From positions 42,061-106,060 of IMG/VR virus record IMGVR_UViG_3300031963_011573: a stretch of DNA of 64,000 nt; one strand, given 5' to 3'. The DNA comes from a virus. Of this stretch, positions 48,137 to 55,814 are shown one piece after another (position 1 is the stretch's first letter; each line of letters starts with the position of its first letter). Below the pieces are notes generated by a model. The model did not search any database, had not been told where the DNA came from, and worked only from the letters and a program-made list of their open reading frames with translations. Position numbers and translations under genes: made by a program.

Positions 48137-50539
48137 ATGGCTCTAATCAAACCCGAACAATTACGCTCAGGGTCCTATAGTATAACGGGTTCCTTTAGTG
48201 GCTCATTTTATGGGGATGGTAGTAATCTGAATAATTTACCTATACCCTCCATTGATACTGGTTCACTTGTTACCACATCCTCTTTCAATAATTTTACATC
48301 TAGCTACTATACTGATAGTAGTTCATTTGAGGGAAGAGTAACAGATCTAGAAAACTTTAGCTCTAGTTTAGATGCTAGCTTTGTATCAGAGGTTGAGTTT
48401 TCATCTTTTACAAGTTCATACAATACTGGATCTTTTACTGGATCTTTTACAGGTGACTTGACAGGAAATGCTAATAGTGCCACAAGTGCCTCATATGCTT
48501 TAACAGCATCTTATGCAGCAAATGTTCCATTAACATCCTCTTATGCTTTAAATGCTGAAAGTTCCTCATATGCTCAAACTGCATCCTACATAGAAAACGC
48601 TCAAACAGCCTCATATGTAGAAAATGCTCAAACAGCTTCTTATGTTGAAACAGCCCAAACAGCCTCATATTATCAAGAAACAGACCCTGTATTTACAGCA
48701 GTATCTGGTACATTTACTACAACTGCTTCATTTAATAGTTTTACAGCTAGTTACTACATTGATAGTGCCTCTATTGTAAATGAATTTGCTGGTTTAGCTG
48801 AAACAGACGAACAAACCATTGAACTTGATACGTTAACTAACAAAATACGTTTAAAAGAAACGGTAGCTGCCCCTATTTCTGGGACACGCACGTTTGAAGG
48901 AAATATTATAGTAACGGGCTCTTTAAATGTTTTAGATTTTATAACAGGCAGTTTAAATGGCACTGCTTCATGGGCAGAAAATTCTATAACTGCTTCGTAT
49001 ATAGAAAACGCTCAAACTGCATCATATGTTGAAAATGCTGTAAGTGCCTCATATTCTTCTACTTCAAGTTATGTAGAAAATGCTCAAACGGCCTCGTACG
49101 TAGAAAACGCACAAACAGCCTCTTATGTAACTTTAGCCCAAACCGCCAGTTATGTTGAAAACGCACAAACAGCATCTTATGTTTTACAGTCGGTAAGTTC
49201 CTCATTTGCCTCAACCGCATCATATGTTAACACATTAAACCAAGATGTTTTAATTACGGGTAGTTTAACAGTATTGCAAGGTGCAACAATTTATGGTTCA
49301 TCTTCATTTACGTATGTTACCGCATCTCAACTTGCAGTTTCTGCTTCATTTATTTCTGTAAATGTATTTGAGCCTGCTCAACGTTTTGGTGGTTTAATAG
49401 TATATGATTCTGGATCTTCTTTAGCAACTGCATCACTTGCTTGGGATTCATTACACAATCATTGGGTTTACCAAAATGTAAGTGGAGCTACTTATACTGG
49501 AGGTATGCTACTTTCAGGTCCTCGTAATACAGGATCTTTAGGTGATGAACCTACTTTAACACAATGGTTTATTCCACGTTCAGATGGTGGAGACCATTTA
49601 GATGACTCACAAATATACAGTTCAGGTTCAATACATATTGTAACAGGGTCTTTAACTGTAACAAATGGTATTACAGGTAGTTTAAGTGGAAGTGCTTTAT
49701 TTGCCACAAGTGCTTCTTATACTTTAACAGCATCGTACGTTGAAAACGCTCAAACCGCATCATTTGTAAGTGGATCTATTGTAGCACCAGGATTACCTAC
49801 TCAAATTTTATATAATAGTGCAAGTATAATTGCAGCTTCTTCTGAATTCGTTTTAAGTGGAAGTAGTGTTGGAATCGGAACTTCAACGCCAACATCATCC
49901 ATGAAATTAGATGTAAGTGGTTCTGCTAGATTTACAACAGCCATCACTATTGGTCAATTAGGTAATAATGGCGAAATAAGCTTAGTTAGGAGTAGTACCG
50001 GTACCGTTACCGCTGGGATTAGAGCATCAGCCGGCGGTGTTGAAATTGGCGCTAACAGCTATATTAATTCTATTATACTTACCAACGGTGCAACTGGTAT
50101 GCAGTTTAATACGTTCACAACAGGCACATCTCGTGCTGAACGAATGCGTATTACTGATGGTGCTTTAGGTGTGGGCGGTAACGTTCTAATTGGTACAACT
50201 GCAGAAACAGGCCATCGTCTTGTGGTAAGCGGTTCTAGTAGCTCCGGCTCAGTTAACCTAGATAACACACTTTATGTAAGTGGAAGTAGAGTTGGAATTG
50301 GAAAAACAATCTTAAATTCTAGTTTAGATATTTCCGGATCTGCAATTATAACGGGTTCGCTTACCGTAACAGATGGTATAACAGGTTCTTTATTTGGTAC
50401 TTCTAGTTGGGCAAATAATGCAACGACTGCTTCATATGTTCAAACAGCTCAAACAGCATCTTATGTTTTAAATGCTATATCTGCTAGTTATTCTACATTT
50501 GCAGTATCTGCATCATATATTGACGGAGGATTTTATTGA
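48137..50539 (+). CDS. ASY-repeat tail fibre
   Basis: An 800-residue fibre. The N-terminal LIKPEQLRSGSYSITGSFSG resembles attachment modules of ASY-repeat phage fibres. Then come blocks of TASYxENAQ nonapeptides (148-178, 285-350), beta-rich segments with ATDEQTIELDTLTNKIRLKE-like sequence (the same ETVAAPxSGTRTFEGN block that caps the coiled-coil fibre at 40726), and later ITGSLTVTxGITGSL repeats. The C-terminus ends in SASYIDGGFY. No S74 chaperone is seen. Likely a long tail fibre; the shared blocks suggest module exchange with other fibre genes here. Confidence 0.75.
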   Translation: MALIKPEQLRSGSYSITGSFSGSFYGDGSNLNNLPIPSIDTGSLVTTSSFNNFTSSYYTDSSSFEGRVTDLENFSSSLDASFVSEVEFSSFTSSYNTGSFTGSFTGDLTGNANSATSASYALTASYAANVPLTSSYALNAESSSYAQTASYIENAQTASYVENAQTASYVETAQTASYYQETDPVFTAVSGTFTTTASFNSFTASYYIDSASIVNEFAGLAETDEQTIELDTLTNKIRLKETVAAPISGTRTFEGNIIVTGSLNVLDFITGSLNGTASWAENSITASYIENAQTASYVENAVSASYSSTSSYVENAQTASYVENAQTASYVTLAQTASYVENAQTASYVLQSVSSSFASTASYVNTLNQDVLITGSLTVLQGATIYGSSSFTYVTASQLAVSASFISVNVFEPAQRFGGLIVYDSGSSLATASLAWDSLHNHWVYQNVSGATYTGGMLLSGPRNTGSLGDEPTLTQWFIPRSDGGDHLDDSQIYSSGSIHIVTGSLTVTNGITGSLSGSALFATSASYTLTASYVENAQTASFVSGSIVAPGLPTQILYNSASIIAASSEFVLSGSSVGIGTSTPTSSMKLDVSGSARFTTAITIGQLGNNGEISLVRSSTGTVTAGIRASAGGVEIGANSYINSIILTNGATGMQFNTFTTGTSRAERMRITDGALGVGGNVLIGTTAETGHRLVVSGSSSSGSVNLDNTLYVSGSRVGIGKTILNSSLDISGSAIITGSLTVTDGITGSLFGTSSWANNATTASYVQTAQTASYVLNAISASYSTFAVSASYIDGGFY
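48578..48670 (+). repeat. 27-bp tandem repeat coding TASYxENAQ, block 1
   Basis: Three tandem 27-bp units plus a partial, coding TASY-I/V-E-N/T-AQ. Same unit as in 36856-36952. Confidence 0.7.
48989..49183 (+). repeat. 27-bp repeat coding TASYxENAQ, block 2
   Basis: Several 27-bp units coding TASYVENAQ or related TASYVxLAQ, interrupted by SASYSSTSSYV. Copies differ in third positions, so they are not recent duplicates. Confidence 0.7.
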
Positions 50540-50542
50540 TGT

Positions 50543-50553
50543 ATATTTATATA
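50543..50553 (+). promoter_or_regulatory. Candidate phage promoter motif before the 50569 gene
   Basis: ATATTTATATA lies 15 bases before the ATG at 50569, just behind the fibre stop. Confidence 0.35.
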
Positions 50554-50568
50554 AAAATGAAGTAAAAC

Positions 50569-51165
50569 ATGTCTACTAGAACTATACACTGGACTGAAGA
50601 TACTAAAACGATGATGATTCGAACGGATATTCCGAATTTTTTCATCGAGTTTAGCAATCAAATGGTTTATCGTATAAAAAATGAAACAGGTACAACTTTA
50701 TCACCTGGAACAGTTGTGCGATTTGCAGGTTCTGATGTGTTTCCAACTGTTGAACTAGCAGATTACACATCATATATAACTTCTGAAGGTACATTAGGTT
50801 TATGCGGGCATTCAATTCCAAACAACACAGAAGGATATGTAGTAATATCTGGTATACTTAGAAACATAAACTTATCCAGTTTTTCAGACGGTGATGCAAT
50901 TTATCTTCATTCATCTGGCTCATTTACCTCAACACGTCCCACAGCACCTCTACCAGAGGTGTATTTAGGTACAGTAATGAAATCAGGTAGTGCTGGAATA
51001 CTTAACGTAAACATTGAGTTAGGGTTTGAAATAGAGGAACTACACAATGTTAAAATCAACAACCTTACTGATGGTGATGAATTGAGATGGGATTCAACTC
51101 AACAAGTTTGGAGAAATTTACCAAAATCAAACTTTTCCTCTTCAATTGATGGTGGAACATATTAA
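50569..51165 (+). CDS. Fibre-associated virion protein
   Basis: A 198-residue beta-rich protein. Residues 33-155 (YRIKNETGTTLSPGTVVRFA, TLGLCGHSIPNNTEGYVVIS, DAIYLHSSGSFTSTRPTAPL, VNIELGFEIEELHNVKINNL) are a stand-alone copy of a domain also embedded in the large fibre at 55815 (VKNQTGFNIAKGTVVRIA and following). So it may be a fibre segment or hinge made as its own subunit. It ends with LRWDSTQQVWRNLP, a common fibre-tip strand. Role inferred. Confidence 0.55.
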   Translation: MSTRTIHWTEDTKTMMIRTDIPNFFIEFSNQMVYRIKNETGTTLSPGTVVRFAGSDVFPTVELADYTSYITSEGTLGLCGHSIPNNTEGYVVISGILRNINLSSFSDGDAIYLHSSGSFTSTRPTAPLPEVYLGTVMKSGSAGILNVNIELGFEIEELHNVKINNLTDGDELRWDSTQQVWRNLPKSNFSSSIDGGTY

Positions 51166-51175
51166 TATTTATAAA
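51165..51175 (+). promoter_or_regulatory. Candidate phage promoter motif before the 51181 gene
   Basis: ATATTTATAAA starts at the last base of the preceding stop and lies 5 bases before the ATG at 51181. Confidence 0.45.
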
Positions 51176-51180
51176 TAGAA

Positions 51181-52770
51181 ATGGCAGATAAAATATTACA
51201 TAAACGCAGTTTAACCCCAGGAAGCATACCAACAACCTCATCTTTAGATATAGGTGAATTGGCAATTAATGTAAATGATGGTAAACTATATTTACACCAA
51301 TCAGGTAGCATTGCAGAAAAAATAATCACTGTAGGAGAAAGTGCCTCATATGCTAGTACAGCTTCATATGTTGAAACAGCTCAAACGGCTTCATATGTTT
51401 TAAATGCGGTAAGTTCTAGTTTTGCTGCAAGTTCTTCATTTGCTTTAACAGCATCTTATGTAGCGAATGCTTCAAGTTTTCCATTTACAGGAAGTGCTTT
51501 AATTACTGGTTCATTAGGTGTAACTGGTTCATTAACAGCAACCCAAATTGGAGCTGGAGCTGCACCAAGTGGTTCAATTAGATTAGATGTAAGAGCATCA
51601 AGTTCGGCTGCAACTGATGTTGCATTTAGAGTTAGGAATAGTAATGATACTGAGAATATATTTGAGATATTAGGAACTGGGAAAACACAGTTATGCAAAT
51701 TTGGAAATGGTGTAGGATATGCTATGCCTAATACTGCTGGTGTTGAAGGATTTTTAATTACAACAGAAAATACCTCTGTAAATCCAGCTGCATTTACAAG
51801 AAGTCATGTTTTATTAAATTCAACTGAAGTATGGATAAGGGGAGCAACTGATAATACAGCAAGAAATGTTGTTAAATTTGGTGCAGAAAATTATGGAGGA
51901 ACTTTTGTAGATTGGAGTATTAGATCAATAGCTATTAATGATGGTGCTTTATATTTTAATGGCGGAACAAGTACTGTAAGCAGGAGAATGTTTTTAACTG
52001 ATTCTGCAACATTGAACATAGGAAAAGATTCTATGTTAAATGTAAATAGTGGAACAAATCAATTAAGAATATTAAATGGAACTGCCCCAAGTTCATTAGC
52101 AGCAGATACATTTGCTTTATATTCAACAGATAGAAATGGAATAGCCGGCAAAGCATCACCCCATTTCAGAACAGAAGACGGTACAATTGTATGGTTAGGA
52201 GATGAATCACGTTTATTTAACGTAACAGCATCTCGCACAATTATATCAAGTTCACAAAATACTGCATCCGGTTCTTCATTAACCGTTTATGGTTCTGGTT
52301 CAGCCCAACCAGTATTTACAGTACAAGGTTCACAAGGTGAATTGTTCTCTGTAACAGATAGTTTAAGCGGATCTTTATTTTCAGTAAACGATATTTCTGG
52401 TTTACCAATACTAGAGGTATTTTCCGATAATACAACACTCATTGGGAACTATTTAGACCCAATGTTAATCACAACAGCAAAAGTAACCCAAACAAACTCA
52501 GGTTCTTTTGTGATGTACTCTTTACCTACCGCTTCATACGATACAGCATTCTTTGAATACTCAGTTAAATCAGGTTCAAATGCTAGAGCGGGTACAATCA
52601 TGGCTATCCAATCAGGATCTGCGGTTAATTTCACAGAAACTACTACAACAGACTTTGGAAACACAAGTGCTATTTCGTTTACTGTAATAGTGACAGGTTC
52701 AAATATAGCTTTAACTGGATCATCCACAACTGGTTCATGGACTATAAAAACAATTGTAAGAGGTTTATGA
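51181..52770 (+). CDS. ASY-repeat tail fibre/adhesin
   Basis: A 529-residue protein. The N-terminus (DKILHKRSLTPGSIPTTSSL, LDIGELAINVNDGKLYLHQS) is a known type of fibre-base module. Residues 52-105 are ASYASTASYVETAQTASYV-like repeats; a central beta domain (115-340) includes the sequence FRVRNSNDTENIFEI; the C-terminal part holds SGSSLTVYGSGSAQPVFTVQ and long Ser/Thr-rich strands. No catalytic motif. It adjoins the LamG protein by 1 base. Likely a fibre that carries the receptor-binding tip together with its neighbours. Confidence 0.65.
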   Translation: MADKILHKRSLTPGSIPTTSSLDIGELAINVNDGKLYLHQSGSIAEKIITVGESASYASTASYVETAQTASYVLNAVSSSFAASSSFALTASYVANASSFPFTGSALITGSLGVTGSLTATQIGAGAAPSGSIRLDVRASSSAATDVAFRVRNSNDTENIFEILGTGKTQLCKFGNGVGYAMPNTAGVEGFLITTENTSVNPAAFTRSHVLLNSTEVWIRGATDNTARNVVKFGAENYGGTFVDWSIRSIAINDGALYFNGGTSTVSRRMFLTDSATLNIGKDSMLNVNSGTNQLRILNGTAPSSLAADTFALYSTDRNGIAGKASPHFRTEDGTIVWLGDESRLFNVTASRTIISSSQNTASGSSLTVYGSGSAQPVFTVQGSQGELFSVTDSLSGSLFSVNDISGLPILEVFSDNTTLIGNYLDPMLITTAKVTQTNSGSFVMYSLPTASYDTAFFEYSVKSGSNARAGTIMAIQSGSAVNFTETTTTDFGNTSAISFTVIVTGSNIALTGSSTTGSWTIKTIVRGL

Positions 52771-52771
52771 T

Positions 52772-53470
52772 ATGAGTTTTTCGTTTAGCCCAAAAATAGT
52801 TACAGATGGTTTAGTGTTGTATTTAGATGCAGCAAACACTCGTTCATATCCTGGAAGTGGTACTACTTGGAGTGATTTATCACGTAGTGGAAATAATGGA
52901 ACATTAGTAAATGGACCGACGTTTAATGGTGCAAATGGTGGAAGTATAGTGTTTGATGGAACAAATGATTATGTTGCAACTAATTTAGGAACATTAAGAA
53001 GTTTAACAGGGACTAGAAGTACTTTAAATATTTGGTTTAGAACTGTAAATAGCAGTACTAGACAAGTGTTATTAGCTGATTGGAATTCAGCTGGTGCTCT
53101 AGAAACTGCTCGTTTAGAAATAAGTGGTTTTAATATATCACCAAATAAAGTTGGGGGAACTATTAATGGGATTTCCAACTCAACCCCAGTACAATCAACA
53201 ACTTCCATTCAAAATAACACGTGGTATTGGGTAACAATACTCTATAATGGTACTAATACTCAACTTTACTTAAATGGACAACTAGAACAAAGTTTAGCAA
53301 CAACTGAAAGAGGAAGTGATAGTACAGGCCATGTTGCTATTGGAAGAGCTGGTGATTTTAATGGATTATATTGGAATGGAAACATTGCTAATATTCAAAT
53401 CTACAACCGTGCCCTTTCCGCAACAGAAATCCTACAAAACTATAACGCAACTAAAAACAGATATTTATAA
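52772..53470 (+). CDS. LamG/concanavalin-like adhesin, first of a pair
   Basis: A 232-residue protein. DGLVLYLDAANTRSYPGSGT, SDLSRSGNNGTLVNGPTFN and SIVFDGTNDYVAT are the N-terminal strands of a LamG_3-type jelly roll; GNIANIQIYNRALSATEILQ and NYNATKNRYL are the characteristic ending. Such domains bind glycans and are common as phage fibre adhesins. No glycosidase residues are recognisable. A second copy at 53731 shares the layout. The stop codon is part of the ATATTTATAA motif before the next gene. Confidence 0.8.
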   Translation: MSFSFSPKIVTDGLVLYLDAANTRSYPGSGTTWSDLSRSGNNGTLVNGPTFNGANGGSIVFDGTNDYVATNLGTLRSLTGTRSTLNIWFRTVNSSTRQVLLADWNSAGALETARLEISGFNISPNKVGGTINGISNSTPVQSTTSIQNNTWYWVTILYNGTNTQLYLNGQLEQSLATTERGSDSTGHVAIGRAGDFNGLYWNGNIANIQIYNRALSATEILQNYNATKNRYL

Positions 53471-53471
53471 T
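53461..53471 (+). promoter_or_regulatory. Candidate phage promoter motif before the 53474 gene
   Basis: ATATTTATAAT overlaps the final codons of the LamG gene and ends 2 bases before the ATG at 53474. Confidence 0.35.
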
Positions 53472-53473
53472 AT

Positions 53474-53734
53474 ATGGAAACACAATACCCAAACAGAGAA
53501 TTCATGATATTCAACGTATCAGAATTACCACAAATTGATTTCACCCAAGTACATGAAACATCGGTAGACACAGTACGCAAATCCATCGATGAAACTCGTA
53601 CATTTGTAAAATGGGATAGTGAAACACCTTCAAGTGTTGCTGCTTTAACAACTGCAGAAGGTCCTTACACGTACGAGGAAATATTAACTATTTTAGCGGG
53701 TCCTGAGTGGACAAGTAATGAGCCAATGCTATGA
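53474..53734 (+). CDS. Small hypothetical protein between LamG genes
   Basis: An 86-residue acidic alpha/beta protein: REFMIFNVSELPQIDFTQV, TSVDTVRKSIDETRTFVKWD and TAEGPYTYEEILTILAGPEW. Proteins with this TVRxSxDxxxTFVKxD ... EGPYTxxE pattern are common next to LamG adhesins in large phages. It might be a fibre-assembly factor, but this is not established. It overlaps the next LamG gene by 4 bases (ATGA). Confidence 0.5.
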   Translation: METQYPNREFMIFNVSELPQIDFTQVHETSVDTVRKSIDETRTFVKWDSETPSSVAALTTAEGPYTYEEILTILAGPEWTSNEPML

Positions 53735-54429
53735 GTACAGTACAAGGAAGTTGGAGAGGACCAAACATAGTACGAGATGGTTTAGTTTTATACCTAGATG
53801 CTGGGTCACCAAATTCATTTCCTTTAGTTAATCAAAGTACAACGTGGAAAGATATTTCTGGGAATGCAAATAATGGTACCTTAACAAATGGTCCTACGTT
53901 TAATTCTGCAAATGGAGGTGGAATAGTATTAGATGGAGTTAATGATTATATTGATTCAACTTTTGTTAATCCGTTTGCAGAAACAGTTATGGTATGGGTT
54001 AAATCTAATACAACCAATTGGAATGAAAATGGTTGGATTTCATCATCTAGGAGACAAAATGGTCACATAATACACCCAAATATTTCAACCAAAACAGTTG
54101 CATTCTATGTTTCTAATAGTAGTGGTGGGGCTGTAATAATTGGTTCTACAACATTAACAGATATTACCCTTCCACATTTGTATTGTTTTACAACAAATGG
54201 ATCAAATTCCCACAAAATATACATTGATGATACTTTTATATCTGAAAATACAACATCTATAACTAGAACTTTAACTCCAACATCACAAACATGGTATATA
54301 GGCAGAGATGATACAACTTCTCGATATGGAAATGGCGCATTCTATAATGTATTACGATACAACCGCGCCCTCTCCTCCCAAGAAATCCTCCAAAACTTTA
54401 ATGCAACCCGAGCACGTTTCGGAATTTAA
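53731..54429 (+). CDS. LamG/concanavalin-like adhesin, second of a pair
   Basis: A 232-residue protein with the same layout as 52772 (DGLVLYLDAGSPNSF, DISGNANNGTLTNGPTFNSA, VLDGVNDYID, and the ending NVLRYNRALSSQEILQNFNA). The middle differs strongly: here VMVWVKSNTTNWNENGWISS replaces the first copy's LNIWFRTVNSSTRQVLLADW. Conserved ends with divergent centre suggest different glycan specificities. The start overlaps the 53474 stop by 4 bases. Confidence 0.8.
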   Translation: MSTVQGSWRGPNIVRDGLVLYLDAGSPNSFPLVNQSTTWKDISGNANNGTLTNGPTFNSANGGGIVLDGVNDYIDSTFVNPFAETVMVWVKSNTTNWNENGWISSSRRQNGHIIHPNISTKTVAFYVSNSSGGAVIIGSTTLTDITLPHLYCFTTNGSNSHKIYIDDTFISENTTSITRTLTPTSQTWYIGRDDTTSRYGNGAFYNVLRYNRALSSQEILQNFNATRARFGI

Positions 54430-54431
54430 CC

Positions 54432-54442
54432 ATATTTATAAA
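54432..54442 (+). promoter_or_regulatory. Candidate phage promoter motif before the 54477 gene
   Basis: ATATTTATAAA lies 34 bases before the ATG at 54477, so this transcript would have a real leader, unlike most others. Confidence 0.4.
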
Positions 54443-54461
54443 CATATATTAACATAATCTT

Positions 54462-54473
54462 GGAAAGGGAAAA
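54462..54473 (+). promoter_or_regulatory. Unusual Shine-Dalgarno-like site
   Basis: GGAAAGGGAAAA lies 3 to 14 bases before the ATG at 54477. It is the only clear purine-rich SD-like stretch I noticed before a start in this window and supports that start. The more distant promoter motif here leaves room for it. Confidence 0.45.
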
Positions 54474-54476
54474 GAT

Positions 54477-54962
54477 ATGCCAAACGAATTCATAATTAAA
54501 AATGGATTTTTCTCACAGGGAAATTCCACAATCACAGGTTCACTTAATGTAACAGCAGGTATAACCGGTTCATTGCAAGGAACGGCCTCATACGCTTTAA
54601 CAGCATCTTATGCTATGAATAGTGGAGATGGAGGATCTAGCTTTCCATTTACAGGAAGTGCACAAATTACAGGATCTTTAATTGTAACTGGTTCAATCTA
54701 TACTAATTCTCCAATATATTCTCCATTTATTATTGGGTTAAATTTTGAAACTAATACCCCATATACATTCAATGCTCCATATTCATTTTATATTTCAAGC
54801 TCTGAATCAAACCCTTCAGGTTCAATTACTATAAAATATCAAGCATCTGGATCTGCTACAACAAGCTCATATGTTTACGGAAATACTATTAATAAATTTG
54901 ATAGTTTAATAATTACTCCACCTACAATAAGTTTAATTATTTTAAATAGTGTAAAAATATGA
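54477..54962 (+). CDS. Short ASY-repeat fibre protein
   Basis: A 161-residue protein: NEFIIKNGFFSQGNSTITGS, then TAGITGSLQGTASYALTASY and a GSAQITGSLIVTGSIYTN segment, followed by a beta domain (about 75-155) with FETNTPYTFNAPYSFYISSS. It resembles a truncated version of the large fibres, with its own C-terminal domain. The stop overlaps the Lcl-type gene by 4 bases (ATGA), so the two proteins are likely partners, for example stem and lectin-like tip. Confidence 0.6.
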   Translation: MPNEFIIKNGFFSQGNSTITGSLNVTAGITGSLQGTASYALTASYAMNSGDGGSSFPFTGSAQITGSLIVTGSIYTNSPIYSPFIIGLNFETNTPYTFNAPYSFYISSSESNPSGSITIKYQASGSATTSSYVYGNTINKFDSLIITPPTISLIILNSVKI

Positions 54963-55552
54963 ATGATATCTATATAAATGTAAAAGTACAAACCACAGCT
55001 AAGTTAATGAAAACAGGGCAAACAACTTCTTATAGAACTGGTGATGATGGTGATATTGAAGCTGGCAGAACAACAGATTTCACAACACTTGCTGGAAATA
55101 ATCCATTTGGAAACACGAATAGATTTACAGATGAATTAGGCGGTTCAACTTACACTAATAACATAGTAATAGATTGGAGCACTTATGATGGAGCAACAGT
55201 ATTAGGTTGGAGACGTACAACTAATGGAGTTGACATAAATTGGGATAATTCAATAGATGGAGCTTTGGCAGTAAGCATTGGAAGTTTTACAACAGATTGG
55301 AGGTTGCCAAATGTAGGTGAGTTTTTTTCAATATTGAATTGGAGTAATTTTACAGCATTATTAAATTATTCACCGTTTAATTTAACTTCAACAACCACAA
55401 ATTATTGGACAGGAACTGGCTCAAGCCTTCAAGCCATTAGATGTAATGGACTTGTAACAAATACATTTAATAATGCTTTAAAAACCACAACTACAAATTA
55501 CAGATATATCCCTTGTAGAGTATTCACAGTAACAGGAACAACACTTTCATAA
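54959..55552 (+). CDS. Lcl/DUF1566-type lectin-like adhesin
   Basis: A 197-residue protein: KTGQTTSYRTGDDGDIEAGR, then RFTDELGGSTYTNNIVIDWS, DGATVLGWRRTTNGVDINWD, SFTTDWRLPNVGEF, and the ending YRYIPCRVFTV. This is the order of the Lcl C-terminal (DUF1566) domain, a C-type-lectin-like fold used in adhesins and as a scaffold for variable binding surfaces. It is coupled to the short fibre at 54477. No reverse transcriptase is visible in the window, so diversification cannot be claimed. Likely a receptor-binding tip. Confidence 0.7.
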   Translation: MNDIYINVKVQTTAKLMKTGQTTSYRTGDDGDIEAGRTTDFTTLAGNNPFGNTNRFTDELGGSTYTNNIVIDWSTYDGATVLGWRRTTNGVDINWDNSIDGALAVSIGSFTTDWRLPNVGEFFSILNWSNFTALLNYSPFNLTSTTTNYWTGTGSSLQAIRCNGLVTNTFNNALKTTTTNYRYIPCRVFTVTGTTLS

Positions 55553-55553
55553 T

Positions 55554-55790
55554 ATGGCAACTTATAAATTTTCACAGTTTAACGTAGAGATAGTAAATCC
55601 TACAATAACAATAGACCTTAATACGATTAGTGATAAGGCATTAGATCAACTTTTAGCAGTTGATGTATTACTAACAACAGACAATGCATCCTTTGGTGTT
55701 CGTGCGAATGATATGCCGTATGTTGGCACTTGGGAAGATAGTGATGTTCAAGGTATGGTTGATGCTTGGTTAACTCAATTTGAGGCATAA
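55554..55790 (+). CDS. Small hypothetical protein in the adhesin cluster
   Basis: A 78-residue acidic protein: MATYKFSQFNVEIVNPTITI, then helices with DKALDQLLAVDVLLTTDNAS and WEDSDVQGMVDAWLTQFEA. It starts 1 base after the Lcl-type gene, as 53474 follows the first LamG gene. A fibre-assembly or capping role is possible but not supported by a known family. Confidence 0.45.
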   Translation: MATYKFSQFNVEIVNPTITIDLNTISDKALDQLLAVDVLLTTDNASFGVRANDMPYVGTWEDSDVQGMVDAWLTQFEA

Positions 55791-55798
55791 AACAATCA

Positions 55799-55809
55799 AT
55801 ATTTATAAT
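55799..55809 (+). promoter_or_regulatory. Candidate phage promoter motif before the large fibre
   Basis: ATATTTATAAT lies 5 bases before the ATG at 55815. Confidence 0.5.
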
Positions 55810-55814
55810 AAAAA

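Noticed and set aside
36856-49183. CRISPR-like array made of 27-bp repeats.
   Set aside because: The repeats are tandem, in frame, encode TASYVENAQ and have no spacers of similar length or Cas genes nearby.
54959-55552. Diversity-generating retroelement target.
   Set aside because: The Lcl/DUF1566 fold is often used in such systems, but I saw no reverse transcriptase or template repeat in the window.
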